Source: JBOFEH01 sp051650265
Lineage (GTDB): Bacteria; Bacillota; Clostridia; Lachnospirales; Cellulosilyticaceae
DNA length: 7,768 bases
Assembly (NCBI GenBank): GCA_051650265.1
Contig: JBOFIR010000181.1
Span: 1 to 7,768 of the forward strand
Direction of reading: 5' to 3'
In this document: positions 1 through 6,496 of the stretch, one piece after another
Position numbering within the stretch: position 1 is the first letter of the stretch
Layout: each line of letters opens with the position of its first letter
Translations under genes and position numbers: made by a program
The notes under the pieces: generated by a model
What the model saw: the letters and a program-made list of their open reading frames with translations, nothing else
Database searches by the model: none
Told to the model about the DNA's origin: nothing

Positions 1-84
1 AAAGCGGTGATTTTCTTTGTGATTGTGGCACTGATCACCATTCCACAACTTATTTTCACAAGACGTAAGGAGGTTGAGCACTGA
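1..84 (+). CDS. Carbohydrate ABC transporter permease, C-terminal end only (MalF/UgpA type)
   Basis: Only the last 27 codons are inside the window, in the first frame from base 1 to the TGA at 82-84. The visible tail is a hydrophobic helix (VIFFVIVALITIPQLIF) followed by a basic end, TRRKEVEH. A last transmembrane helix followed by an 'RRKEVE' cytoplasmic tail is typical of the first permease (MalF/UgpA/LacF type) of sugar ABC importers. The TGA overlaps the ATG of the next permease by one base (TGATG), and that gene's ribosome binding site AAGGAGG (67-73) lies inside this coding end, so the two are translationally coupled. The family call rests on a short tail plus context: a second permease directly downstream is the standard arrangement. 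The start and the substrate cannot be judged here. Confidence 0.8.
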   Translation, partial: KAVIFFVIVALITIPQLIFTRRKEVEH

Positions 85-944
85 TGGCAAAAGAGAAGAC
101 ATATGAACCAAAGGCCAAAGATTCACCACTTAATAGCGTACTCATGCTCTTTACCACAGTCTTGGCACTCTTATTCCTTGCACCGATTCTGATTGTACTG
201 ATGAATTCCTTTAAGGGAAAACTCTATATTAGTGATGCGCCTTTTGTACTACCGACAGGGGAGACTTTTGTGGGACTTGCAAACTATGTGACAGGGATCA
301 CCAAGACAGGGTTCCCACAAGCCTTTGGATGGTCACTTTTTATCACTGTATTTTCTGTGGCAGCGATTGTTTTGTTCACGTCTATGACCGCGTGGTTCAT
401 TATTAGGGTCAAGACGAAGTTTAACACAGCGCTGTACTATCTGTTTGTATTTTCTATGATTGTACCTTTCCAAATGGTGATGTTCACTATGAGTAAAGTG
501 GCCAATATGATGCATTTAGATAATCCTGTGGGCATTATCTTCATCTATCTAGGCTTTGGTGCAGGTCTCTCGGTATTTATGTTTTGCGGCTTTGTCAAGT
601 CGATCCCCATTGATGTGGAGGAAGCAGCACTTATTGATGGCTGCAATCCTATTCAGACTTTCTTTGGGATCGTCTTGCCTATGCTCAAACCTACTGTTAT
701 TACAGTAGCTATTCTCAATACTATGTGGATATGGAATGACTATTTGCTCCCGAATCTTTTGATTGGGACGGAGTACAAGACTATCCCACTTGCCATCCAA
801 TACCTTAAGGGGGGATATGGCTCGATTGATATGGGAGCCATGATGGCAATGCTTGTACTGGCTATTATTCCAATTGTTATTTTCTATTTGACGTGTCAAA
901 AGCATATTATTAAAGGTATCGCAGTCGGTGCGGTAAAAGGATAA
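84..944 (+). CDS. Carbohydrate ABC transporter permease, MalG type
   Basis: This is a complete inner-membrane permease of 286 residues, the usual length for the second permease of a CUT1-class sugar importer. It would pair with the upstream permease to form the channel driven by a cytoplasmic ATPase. About six membrane segments are visible, near residues 18-40, 84-106, 117-137, 146-170, 203-225 and 250-271. The EAA loop that docks on the ATPase is intact at residues 180-199: E180-A-A with D185-G186 and closing L198-P199. The tail AVGAVKG matches the usual MalG-type ending. The ATG at 84 is supported by AAGGAGG at 67-73, ten bases upstream, and by the one-base overlap with the preceding permease. 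The substrate is not readable from the permease; the malQ gene 35 bases downstream points to maltose or maltodextrins. No substrate-binding protein or ATPase is in view. Confidence 0.93.
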   Translation: MAKEKTYEPKAKDSPLNSVLMLFTTVLALLFLAPILIVLMNSFKGKLYISDAPFVLPTGETFVGLANYVTGITKTGFPQAFGWSLFITVFSVAAIVLFTSMTAWFIIRVKTKFNTALYYLFVFSMIVPFQMVMFTMSKVANMMHLDNPVGIIFIYLGFGAGLSVFMFCGFVKSIPIDVEEAALIDGCNPIQTFFGIVLPMLKPTVITVAILNTMWIWNDYLLPNLLIGTEYKTIPLAIQYLKGGYGSIDMGAMMAMLVLAIIPIVIFYLTCQKHIIKGIAVGAVKG

Positions 945-979
945 AAGTAAGCAAGATCAATTTGAAGAGGGTGGATTGC

Positions 980-2455
980 ATGAGAGAAAGTGGTGTGTTA
1001 TTACCTATAGCGAGCTTACCATCGCCTTATGGGATTGGATGTTTTTCAAAAGAAGCGTATCGCTTTGTGGATCAGCTTAAGGCGGGGGGGCAAAAGTACT
1101 GGCAGATTCTTCCCCTAGGCCCTACAGGGTATGGTGATTCACCGTATCAGTCATTCTCGACTTTTGCGGGGAATCCGTATTACATTGATTTACAGCAACT
1201 TATTGATGAAGGGCTCATCAATGAAGCGATGACAAAGCCTTGGCATTTTGAAGAAAATGAAGGCTATATTGATTATGAAAAGGTATATCGTTCAAGAAAA
1301 CCACTTCTAGAAGCAGCTTTTGCAAAAACGGGAGCCAAAGAAGATGAAAAGTTTGAGCAGTTTTGTAAAGAAGAAGCCTATTGGCTTGAGGACTATACCC
1401 TTTATATGGCACTCAAGGATCACTTTGGAGGCAGCTCATGGCAACTTTGGGATGAGCCAATCCGATTGCGGGAGCCAGAGGCGATGATAGCTTATACAAA
1501 ACGCCTTGAAAAGGAAAAGCAATTCTACGCCTATACCCAGTACTTATTTATGAGTCAGTGGCAGGCCCTTAAGGACTACGCCCATACACAGGGGATCCAG
1601 ATTATTGGGGATATCCCTATCTATGTGGCACTAGATAGTGTGGATACTTGGGCGCAAAGCGACCTCTTCTTGCTCGATGAGAAGAAAGCCCCCATTAGCG
1701 TAGCAGGCTGTCCACCAGATGCTTTTGCAGCAACGGGACAGCTCTGGGGCAATCCACTGTATGTTTGGGAGAAGCACGAAGCGCAAGATTACAAGTGGTG
1801 GATTAGCCGTGTCAGACACTGTTTCAAGCTCTATGATGTGGTGAGGATTGATCATTTTAGAGGATTTGATGCCTACTATGCTATTCCTGCAGCAGATGAA
1901 ACGGCAGAGTTTGGCAAGTGGCAGACAGGGCCTGGGTATCAGTTGTTTGAAGCTATCAAAAGGCAGCTGGGGGATGTGCGTATCATAGCAGAGGATCTAG
2001 GGTATCTGACAGAGAGTGTGAAAAAGCTTCTCGCGCAGACGGGATACCCCGGCATGAAGGTGATTCAGTTTGCCTTTGATGCAAGAGAAGATAGTGACTA
2101 TCTGCCACATAACTATGATCACAACTGCGTGGTCTATACAGGAACTCATGACAATGATACCTTGAAAGGGTGGTATGAAAAACTACCAGAGGCAGACCGA
2201 CATATGGCAGAGGACTATGCCTATATCCCACAAGATCAACTTTGTTGTCAAAGACTTATTGCGCTGGCCTATCAAAGCGTAGCAGATCTGGTCGTGGTAC
2301 CACTTCAGGACTTCTTAGAATTGGGGAGTGAGGCACGGATCAATACACCATCAACCTTAGGTGGGAATTGGAAGTGGCGTCTCAAAGAGGGGATGCTAGG
2401 AGATACGTATGTAGCAGCCCTGGCCAAGATGGTAGCTACTTATAAACGCACATAA
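980..2455 (+). CDS. malQ: 4-alpha-glucanotransferase (amylomaltase), GH77
   Basis: This cytoplasmic enzyme moves alpha-1,4-glucan segments between malto-oligosaccharides and releases glucose. It lets the cell use maltodextrins brought in by the permeases encoded just upstream. From ATG 980 it has 491 residues, close to the ~500 of bacterial amylomaltases. It opens with the family's RESGVLLPIASLPSPYGIG block. The catalytic set is complete: nucleophile Asp291 in RIDHFRG, acid/base Glu338 in AEDLG, and the stabilising Asp391 in GTHDND, spaced much as in Thermus amylomaltase (D293/E340/D395). The WQILPLGPTG, GDIPIYVA, GCPPDAF-TGQLWGNP and NTPSTLGGNWKWR blocks are also present. The frame stays open upstream to a TTG at 962, but the purine-rich site AGAGGGTGG (966-974) sits about six bases before ATG 980 and the family normally starts at MRESG, so I chose ATG 980. 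It is the last gene of the operon and is followed at once by a terminator. Confidence 0.97.
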   Translation: MRESGVLLPIASLPSPYGIGCFSKEAYRFVDQLKAGGQKYWQILPLGPTGYGDSPYQSFSTFAGNPYYIDLQQLIDEGLINEAMTKPWHFEENEGYIDYEKVYRSRKPLLEAAFAKTGAKEDEKFEQFCKEEAYWLEDYTLYMALKDHFGGSSWQLWDEPIRLREPEAMIAYTKRLEKEKQFYAYTQYLFMSQWQALKDYAHTQGIQIIGDIPIYVALDSVDTWAQSDLFLLDEKKAPISVAGCPPDAFAATGQLWGNPLYVWEKHEAQDYKWWISRVRHCFKLYDVVRIDHFRGFDAYYAIPAADETAEFGKWQTGPGYQLFEAIKRQLGDVRIIAEDLGYLTESVKKLLAQTGYPGMKVIQFAFDAREDSDYLPHNYDHNCVVYTGTHDNDTLKGWYEKLPEADRHMAEDYAYIPQDQLCCQRLIALAYQSVADLVVVPLQDFLELGSEARINTPSTLGGNWKWRLKEGMLGDTYVAALAKMVATYKRT

Positions 2456-2485
2456 GAACAGGGGGCACAGCCCCCTGTTTTGTTG
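2456..2485 (+). terminator. Intrinsic terminator after malQ
   Basis: A perfect stem pairs AACAGGGGGC (2457-2466) with GCCCCCTGTT (2470-2479) around a three-base loop ACA, followed by TTTTGTTG. It begins directly after the malQ TAA, so it is the end of the sugar-uptake operon. On the opposite strand the hairpin is followed by TTCTTAT, a poorer U-tract, so it may only weakly stop transcripts from the convergent gene to its right. Confidence 0.9.
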
Positions 2486-2499
2486 TGGTTCAAATAGTG

Positions 2500-2528
2500 C
2501 AGGTATTAGAGAATCAGACTAATACCTG
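2500..2528. repeat. Inverted repeat (10-bp stem) across the stop codon of the TSUP gene
   Basis: CAGGTATTAG (2500-2509) is the exact reverse complement of the bases at 2519-2528, CTAATACCTG, with a nine-base loop between. The repeat includes the TAA stop codon (2506-2508, minus strand) and the last codons of the minus-strand membrane protein gene. No U-tract follows on either strand, so it is not a classical intrinsic terminator. It could protect the 3' end of the mRNA or help stop transcription together with the GC-rich hairpin 20-40 bases further on. The pairing is directly visible; the role is inference. Confidence 0.5.
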
Positions 2529-3213
2529 AGATCAACAGCAAGATATAGGAGATTGTCATGAATGTCTCCTGACTCATACGGGTATAGAGTTTTTTGCCGA
2601 TGATGATGGCGGCAATGAGGATTGGGATGCTGATACAAGAGAAAGTCACGATCTGAGTGGTAATGAGGCCTGCCATCACTTGCTTGATGAGGATATAGGC
2701 ATTGAGCACAATCCAGACGGGGGCGAGTGTGGCGCGGAACTCAGCTTTCTCAGGGAGTCGTTTGGCTGCATAGAGGATGAGCAGTGGTCCGCCGGAGATG
2801 AACATACCGTGGATAATCCCAGCAGCTACGATGATTGCAATAAGAAAATATTCAGGTAAGTCACGTTCCTTTTTCATGAAAAGACCTTTGAGGGCAAGAA
2901 AAATGATAAAAGCTGCATAGATGGTAAGGAGTACATCGACAGGGAAGAGGGTATAGATATATTCACCAATGAAGACCCCTACGAGCATGATGGCAGTCAT
3001 TTTGATAAACTCTTTCCAGACAATATTTTTGTAGGATTCACAGACGATGATGACGCAGGCCACCAGTGTGATGATATTAAGGAGTGGCTTGGCCACATCG
3101 ATTCCCAAAAGCATGATGGAAAATGGCATGGCAAGTACTGTTCCGGCAAATCCTGTAATGCCTTGTATGATATTGGTCACGAAGACTACGATAAAGAATA
3201 AAACTGCGTTCAT
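2506..3213 (-). CDS. TauE/SafE (TSUP) family anion-export permease
   Basis: This is a 235-residue, almost entirely hydrophobic protein with roughly seven to eight membrane helices. It belongs to the sulfite exporter TauE/SafE (TSUP, formerly DUF81) family, whose studied members move sulfite, sulfonates or related small organic anions across the cytoplasmic membrane. The two half-repeat signatures are visible: G18-x-T20-G21-F-A-G24 with P30 near the N-terminus, and G132-I-I-H135-G136 with S140-G141-G142-P143 in the second half. Length is at the short end of the family but nothing appears missing. ATG (3211-3213 on the minus strand) is preceded by AAAAGGAGG five bases away. It stands alone, convergent with malQ and divergent from the WG-repeat gene, with no sulfur-metabolism neighbour in view, so the transported anion cannot be named. 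Confidence 0.88.
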   Translation of the reverse strand: MNAVLFFIVVFVTNIIQGITGFAGTVLAMPFSIMLLGIDVAKPLLNIITLVACVIIVCESYKNIVWKEFIKMTAIMLVGVFIGEYIYTLFPVDVLLTIYAAFIIFLALKGLFMKKERDLPEYFLIAIIVAAGIIHGMFISGGPLLILYAAKRLPEKAEFRATLAPVWIVLNAYILIKQVMAGLITTQIVTFSCISIPILIAAIIIGKKLYTRMSQETFMTISYILLLISGISLIL

Positions 3214-3223
3214 AAAAACCTCC

Positions 3224-3259
3224 TTTTGTACCCGTGCATATGGTTTAGTGTGTACAAAA
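3224..3259. repeat. Inverted repeat next to the TSUP ribosome binding site
   Basis: TTTTGTAC (3224-3231) and GTACAAAA (3252-3259) are exact reverse complements separated by 20 bases. In the minus-strand transcript the second arm (GUACAAAA) runs into the ribosome binding site AAAAGGAGG (3227 down to 3219): the stem would include its leading A residues but leave the GGAGG core free. It could be a DNA operator for a dimeric repressor or an RNA stem tuning translation. An 8-bp match in an AT-rich intergenic region can also arise by chance. Confidence 0.35.
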
Positions 3260-3282
3260 TAAGATAAAACATGTGTAAAACT

Positions 3283-3313
3283 TTATTTAAAAAGGAAGTA
3301 ATTGGTATAAAAT
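3283..3313 (+). promoter_or_regulatory. Candidate promoter for the WG-repeat gene
   Basis: An extended -10 element, TGG followed by TATAAA, lies at 3303-3311 (the run continues as TATAAAAT to 3313), about 50 bases before the start codon. Seventeen bases upstream is only a weak -35 (TTTATT, 3283-3288), which an extended -10 can tolerate. The element is in the 148-base divergent spacer. I could not pick a convincing promoter for the opposite-strand TSUP gene in the same spacer. Confidence 0.45.
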
Positions 3314-3361
3314 CTATCTAATCAAACCACACTAGGTAAAAATAAGTAAAGAGGTGATTGT

Positions 3362-5152
3362 ATGAAACGCCGCTATTTCAGTGGACTTGTAGTGTTGTTA
3401 CTTTGTATCAGTATGCTAGGAAACTGGGGGCTACGCGCAGATGAGATGGTGCAGCTTTTTCCAGCTCTGACTTATACAAAAGCAGGCAATTTTTATGGGT
3501 ATATTAACCCTCAAGGCAAATGGGTGATCCCACCAACATATGAAAGTGCTATGGCTTTTGATGAAGGTTTTGGCATTGTCCAAAAGGACGACCTTTTTGG
3601 TGCAGTTAATGGGAATGGTAAGATTGTGATTCCTTTGAAATACCAGTCTCTAGGTCAGCCAAAAGATGGACTTGTGATCTTTACAGACAAAGAGGGCATG
3701 GGTGTGCTGAAGACAAATGGCAAGGTGCTCACGAAGAAGCGCTACAGTTATGTAGCGGACTACCAAGATGATTTGGCACTTGTGATGGCACTTGGCAAGG
3801 AGGGACAAAGTCAGTATGGCTATATCGACCAAAAGGGTAAAGAGGTGATCAAACCTCAGTATAGCAATGCATATGGCTTTGAGGATGCCAAAGCTTTGGT
3901 AAGTACAGAGGCTGGCAAATACCAGCTCATTGATCAAAGTGGTAAGGTGATCACAGCTATAGATTACCCTGTAGTCTATGGATACCAAGATGATCGTATG
4001 ATTTATAGTGAGCAGGTAGGCGGGCTGATGGGCTATCTTGACAGCCAAGGGAAAGTAGTCATTCCAGCACAGTTCAAGACAGCTGAGGCTTTTGAAGATA
4101 GTGTGGCTGTGGCAGGAACAGCGGAGTCCTTTAGAGGACAACAAGGACTGATAGATGCCCACGGGCAGTGGATCTACAAGCCAATTTACAATGAAGTACG
4201 TTATCTTGGAGATGGGCGTGTTGCGCTAGGTAAAGCCAGTGACCGTGCCAACCCAGAGGCTGGAAGCCTCTTTGCCATAGGGGATACCAAGGGCAAGATC
4301 CTGACAGACTTTGTCTACAATGGGGTATCCGACTATGAGGAGGACAAAGCATCAGCCTATGATACACAGGAGACATTCTTTATTGATCTGGCAGGAAGAC
4401 CTATAGCAGATTTGCCACGGGTCAAAGGTGCAGGGACGATGGTGCAAGAGGGGCAAGTCATTCGTGCGACTATAGATGAGCATACCTCTTATTTGACACC
4501 AGATGGTAAGGTGATTTATAGCCCAAATGAAAAGATCATTCTGAGTGAGGGGAAGGCTGTCACGAGTAATAAATATAAGCCAGATCTCAATTATCTTGCG
4601 TATTATCCACAAGTTGTGTTAGAGGGAAACGGGGACGTGGCACTTCTGATCAACCAGAAGCTTCTACCTGTTCCTATAGAAACGCTCAAGAAGCAAGAGG
4701 ACTTCGGAACCTATACCTATGACAGCGGATTTGATATCCAATTTTACAAAGACAATCTGCTCATTCCTAACATTTGGAATTCTATCTATTACTTTGGCGG
4801 GGCGCACCCACTCCCCGGGAGACGTACACCAGTGATTGATCTTGGAGATGGTGCATTTTATGAATTAGATGATCTGTTCTTATCCAATAGTCACTGGAAG
4901 AGTCGCATTGAGCAGATCATGACAGAACAGGCGCAAAAAGATCCTGCTTATGAGGGACTTTTCTCTGATGCCAAGATTACCATTGCACCGAATCAGGCAT
5001 TCTATGTAGATGAGAATAATCTTTACATCTATTATGCACCTTATGAGATTGGACCTTATGCCATGGGATTTGTTACTTTCAAGATTCCTTATACAGAACT
5101 TAAGGGAATGATCAATGAACAGGGTGGATTCTGGCGTGCTTATCATCAATAA
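3362..5152 (+). CDS. Exported WG-repeat protein with C-terminal DUF3298 (RsiV-like) domain
   Basis: This 596-residue secreted or surface protein starts with a Sec signal peptide: MKRR, a hydrophobic core at residues 7-20 and a likely cleavage near A26. No proper lipobox is seen. Residues ~45-390 are tandem WG (KWG-type) repeats with the pattern aromatic-G-x-I-x-x-x-G-K-x-V-I-x-P-x-Y. Clear units start near residues 45, 79, 113, 152, 187, 223, 261 and 304, and two worn ones near 339 and 377, so the period is 34-43 residues. Residues ~450-585 match the DUF3298 domain: YFGGAHP at 477-483, a DLGDG/LDDLF stretch at 493-506 and the closing IGPYAMGF...IPYTEL. DUF3298 is the extracytoplasmic domain of the anti-sigma factor RsiV, but here it has no membrane anchor or sigma-factor neighbour. 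ATG 3362 follows GAGGTG (3351-3356) by five bases. The gene is monocistronic, with a terminator two bases after its stop. A binding or scaffold role at the cell surface is inference; the ligand is unknown. Confidence 0.87.
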   Translation: MKRRYFSGLVVLLLCISMLGNWGLRADEMVQLFPALTYTKAGNFYGYINPQGKWVIPPTYESAMAFDEGFGIVQKDDLFGAVNGNGKIVIPLKYQSLGQPKDGLVIFTDKEGMGVLKTNGKVLTKKRYSYVADYQDDLALVMALGKEGQSQYGYIDQKGKEVIKPQYSNAYGFEDAKALVSTEAGKYQLIDQSGKVITAIDYPVVYGYQDDRMIYSEQVGGLMGYLDSQGKVVIPAQFKTAEAFEDSVAVAGTAESFRGQQGLIDAHGQWIYKPIYNEVRYLGDGRVALGKASDRANPEAGSLFAIGDTKGKILTDFVYNGVSDYEEDKASAYDTQETFFIDLAGRPIADLPRVKGAGTMVQEGQVIRATIDEHTSYLTPDGKVIYSPNEKIILSEGKAVTSNKYKPDLNYLAYYPQVVLEGNGDVALLINQKLLPVPIETLKKQEDFGTYTYDSGFDIQFYKDNLLIPNIWNSIYYFGGAHPLPGRRTPVIDLGDGAFYELDDLFLSNSHWKSRIEQIMTEQAQKDPAYEGLFSDAKITIAPNQAFYVDENNLYIYYAPYEIGPYAMGFVTFKIPYTELKGMINEQGGFWRAYHQ

Positions 5153-5154
5153 AG

Positions 5155-5200
5155 CATAATAAAGGCACCTCTTCTGGGGAGAAGAGGTGCCTTTATTATG
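5155..5200. terminator. Bidirectional terminator with a perfect 21-bp stem
   Basis: Bases 5155-5175 pair without a single mismatch with 5180-5200 around a GGGG loop (5176-5179). The GC-rich core GGCACCTCTTCT is flanked by AATAAA on the left and TTTATT on the right, so transcripts in both directions end the hairpin in a U-rich run (TTTATTATGTT on plus, TTTATTATGC on minus). It lies between the convergent WG-repeat gene (stop at 5152) and the HsmA-like gene (stop at 5212) and would serve both. Confidence 0.93.
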
Positions 5201-5211
5201 TTGAAAGCGTA

Positions 5212-5607
5212 TTAGCCAGCCATTCCGATGAACATTCCTACAAAGTAAGGGATGAGCCAGAGGAGCCATACAGCAATACTAAACTTGTGGAAAGTTTCTT
5301 TTTTGTGTGCGTCATCTTTGTATAATACCCATGATGCCCAAACAGCATGGAAGATCATAAGGACAATCGCGAGGAATCCTGTGACACCGTGAATCATTTG
5401 GCTTGTAGGTGAGATAGCACTCCCACCCGCTTTAGCGATGAAGCTCATTGTGATTGTTCCTGTTGTATCACAAAGAAGACCTAGCCAGAAGATGATCACA
5501 TGTTTTTTCGTAAGGCTTTTTGATTTTCTTTCCCCAAATACACCCACTGTATAGAATACGAGTGCTAATGTTATAGTAATAATTGCAAAGATTAATTTGA
5601 TATCCAT
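5212..5607 (-). CDS. hsmA: HsmA-family four-helix membrane protein (TIGR03987-like)
   Basis: This is a small integral membrane protein of 131 residues with four predicted helices near 4-24, 35-56, 72-95 and 108-129. Length, helix count and the conserved pieces (FYTxGVFGER at 18-27, GLLCDTTGT at 43-51, HGVTGFLAI at 73-81, FHAVWASWVLYK at 86-97) fit the family known as TIGR03987, called HsmA after the Clostridioides difficile heme-binding membrane protein linked to oxidative-stress defence. Histidines at 36, 73, 87, 101 and 107 could serve as heme ligands; H73 and H87 sit in one helix, 14 residues apart. The ATG is preceded by AAGGAG (5620 down to 5615) at seven bases. In C. difficile a regulator gene (hsmR) accompanies hsmA. 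None is adjacent on this strand, but a two-component operon diverges from it. Family membership is recalled from motif and length, and heme binding by this copy is inference. Confidence 0.78.
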   Translation of the reverse strand: MDIKLIFAIITITLALVFYTVGVFGERKSKSLTKKHVIIFWLGLLCDTTGTITMSFIAKAGGSAISPTSQMIHGVTGFLAIVLMIFHAVWASWVLYKDDAHKKETFHKFSIAVWLLWLIPYFVGMFIGMAG

Positions 5608-5663
5608 TTTACCGCTCCTTGAATTTTATATTATTTCTCACTCACACTAGTCTAATGGCGTAA

Positions 5664-5706
5664 TCTTTAATTCATATAAACAATGTCTTAAATCCATCTT
5701 AAATTC
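5664..5706. promoter_or_regulatory. Phased direct repeats, candidate response-regulator binding site
   Basis: Three ten-base copies fit TCTTWAATYC: TCTTTAATTC at 5664, TCTTAAATCC at 5686 and TCTTAAATTC at 5697. Their starts are 22 and 11 bp apart, so all lie on one face of the helix, and a degraded copy (TATAAACAAT) fills the missing step at 5675. Tandem direct repeats with an 11-bp period are the usual target of OmpR/PhoB-family regulators, and a gene for one begins 68 bases to the right. The last copy ends about ten bases before the -35 position of that gene's promoter. The repeats and spacing are seen directly; binding is inference. Confidence 0.5.
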
Positions 5707-5717
5707 AAAAGAAGGGA

Positions 5718-5745
5718 CTTATACAGGGGATTCATGTGATATAAT
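5718..5745 (+). promoter_or_regulatory. Extended -10 promoter of the two-component operon
   Basis: The -10 element is a perfect TATAAT (5740-5745) preceded by TG at 5737-5738, giving the extended form TGATATAAT. The -35 region holds only a poor match (CTTATA, 5718-5723, spacer 16), so an activator or the extended -10 would have to compensate. Transcription would start near 5752, leaving a leader of about 20 bases before ATG 5774. Confidence 0.7.
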
Positions 5746-5773
5746 CAGAAAAAAATCATAAGGAATGATAAGG

Positions 5774-6493
5774 ATGAATCATATTTTTGAAAAATATAAA
5801 GTGTTACTCATTGATGATGAAGAAGAAATTGTGGAGATCTTAGAAACAGTCCTCAGGAGAGAGGGTTTTCGCACGATTTTGGTAGCAAACAACGGTGAAG
5901 AGGGCATTGCACTTTTCAAGGAGGAGTCGCCAGATATTGTACTCCTAGATATTATGTTGCCAGACATGGATGGTTATACCGTATACGGGGAACTCAAGAA
6001 GCACCAAGATGTACCCATACTCTTCATATCTGCCAAGTCAGAAGAAGTGGATCGCCTTCTAGGCTTTGCCTTAGGGGCCGATGACTATATCACTAAGCCA
6101 TTTAGTGCCAAAGAAGTGGCTTTTAGATTGAAGGCAAGGCTCAAAGCATTTGATCAAGTGGCTATGAGAAATACAGCACCCAAAAGGCTGATTCGATTTG
6201 GTGATGTGGAGATCAATGAGGAAACAGGAGAAGTGCTAAAAGCCGGTGCGCTTCTTGAGTTTACAGCCAAGGAATTCAAATTACTCATGTACTTGGTTAA
6301 TAATCCGAACCGAATCATCAGTAAGGAGATGATTTGTCATGAAGTATGGGGAGAAGACTTTTTTGGTTATGACAATACGATTACGGTACACATCAGAAAA
6401 TTACGTTTGAAGATCGAAGAGAATCCCTCAAAGCCTCAGTATATTACGACAGTTATTGGGCTTGGTTATAAGTTTGTGATGAAAGGAAATTAA
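5774..6493 (+). CDS. OmpR/PhoB-family two-component response regulator
   Basis: This cytoplasmic DNA-binding regulator has 239 residues, the standard OmpR-family length. The receiver domain (about 8-122) has the acidic pair D14-D15, the phospho-acceptor D59 in LLDIMLPDMDG, the switch residue S86 in FISAKS and the conserved K108 in TKPFS. A winged-helix domain (about 137-236) has the recognition region WGEDFFGYDNTITVHIRKLR and the wing end TTVIGLGYKF. All key residues are present, so it should be functional. An in-frame ATG lies at 5765, but the only good ribosome site (AAGGA, 5760-5764) would touch it, while it sits nine bases before ATG 5774, so I chose the latter. The partner kinase starts three bases after its stop. 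Autoregulation through the phased repeats at 5664-5706 is likely but inferred. The regulated process is not deducible from the protein itself. Confidence 0.95.
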   Translation: MNHIFEKYKVLLIDDEEEIVEILETVLRREGFRTILVANNGEEGIALFKEESPDIVLLDIMLPDMDGYTVYGELKKHQDVPILFISAKSEEVDRLLGFALGADDYITKPFSAKEVAFRLKARLKAFDQVAMRNTAPKRLIRFGDVEINEETGEVLKAGALLEFTAKEFKLLMYLVNNPNRIISKEMICHEVWGEDFFGYDNTITVHIRKLRLKIEENPSKPQYITTVIGLGYKFVMKGN

Positions 6494-6496
6494 GGC

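Noticed and set aside
962..979. In-frame TTG at 962 as malQ start, adding six residues
   Set aside because: The ribosome binding site (966-974) would then be inside the coding region, and GH77 proteins normally begin at MRESG, encoded from ATG 980.
1084..1090. Run of seven G in malQ as a possible phase-variation or slippage tract
   Set aside because: The reading frame is intact on both sides and the encoded AGGQKYWQ matches the family. Seven bases is short and no alternative frame makes sense.
3650..4162. Long minus-strand open frame (170 codons) inside the WG-repeat gene
   Set aside because: It is antisense to a clear repeat protein with a signal peptide, has no recognisable domain, and lacks a convincing ribosome binding site. 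The other antisense frames inside malG, malQ and the regulator were dropped for the same reasons.
5201..5216. Partial match to a catabolite-response (cre) box, TTGAAAGCGTATTAGC
   Set aside because: The left half fits well but the last three positions fail, and it lies at the 3' end of two convergent genes with no promoter nearby.
5625..5655. TAATAT/TATAAA on the minus strand as the HsmA-like gene promoter
   Set aside because: Transcription would start at or inside the ribosome binding site (5615-5620), and no -35 match is found at proper spacing. The real promoter is probably further upstream, within or near the phased repeats, but I could not fix it.
5765..5773. ATG at 5765 as response-regulator start, adding three residues
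   Set aside because: AAGGA at 5760-5764 touches this ATG with no spacing, whereas it is nine bases from ATG 5774.
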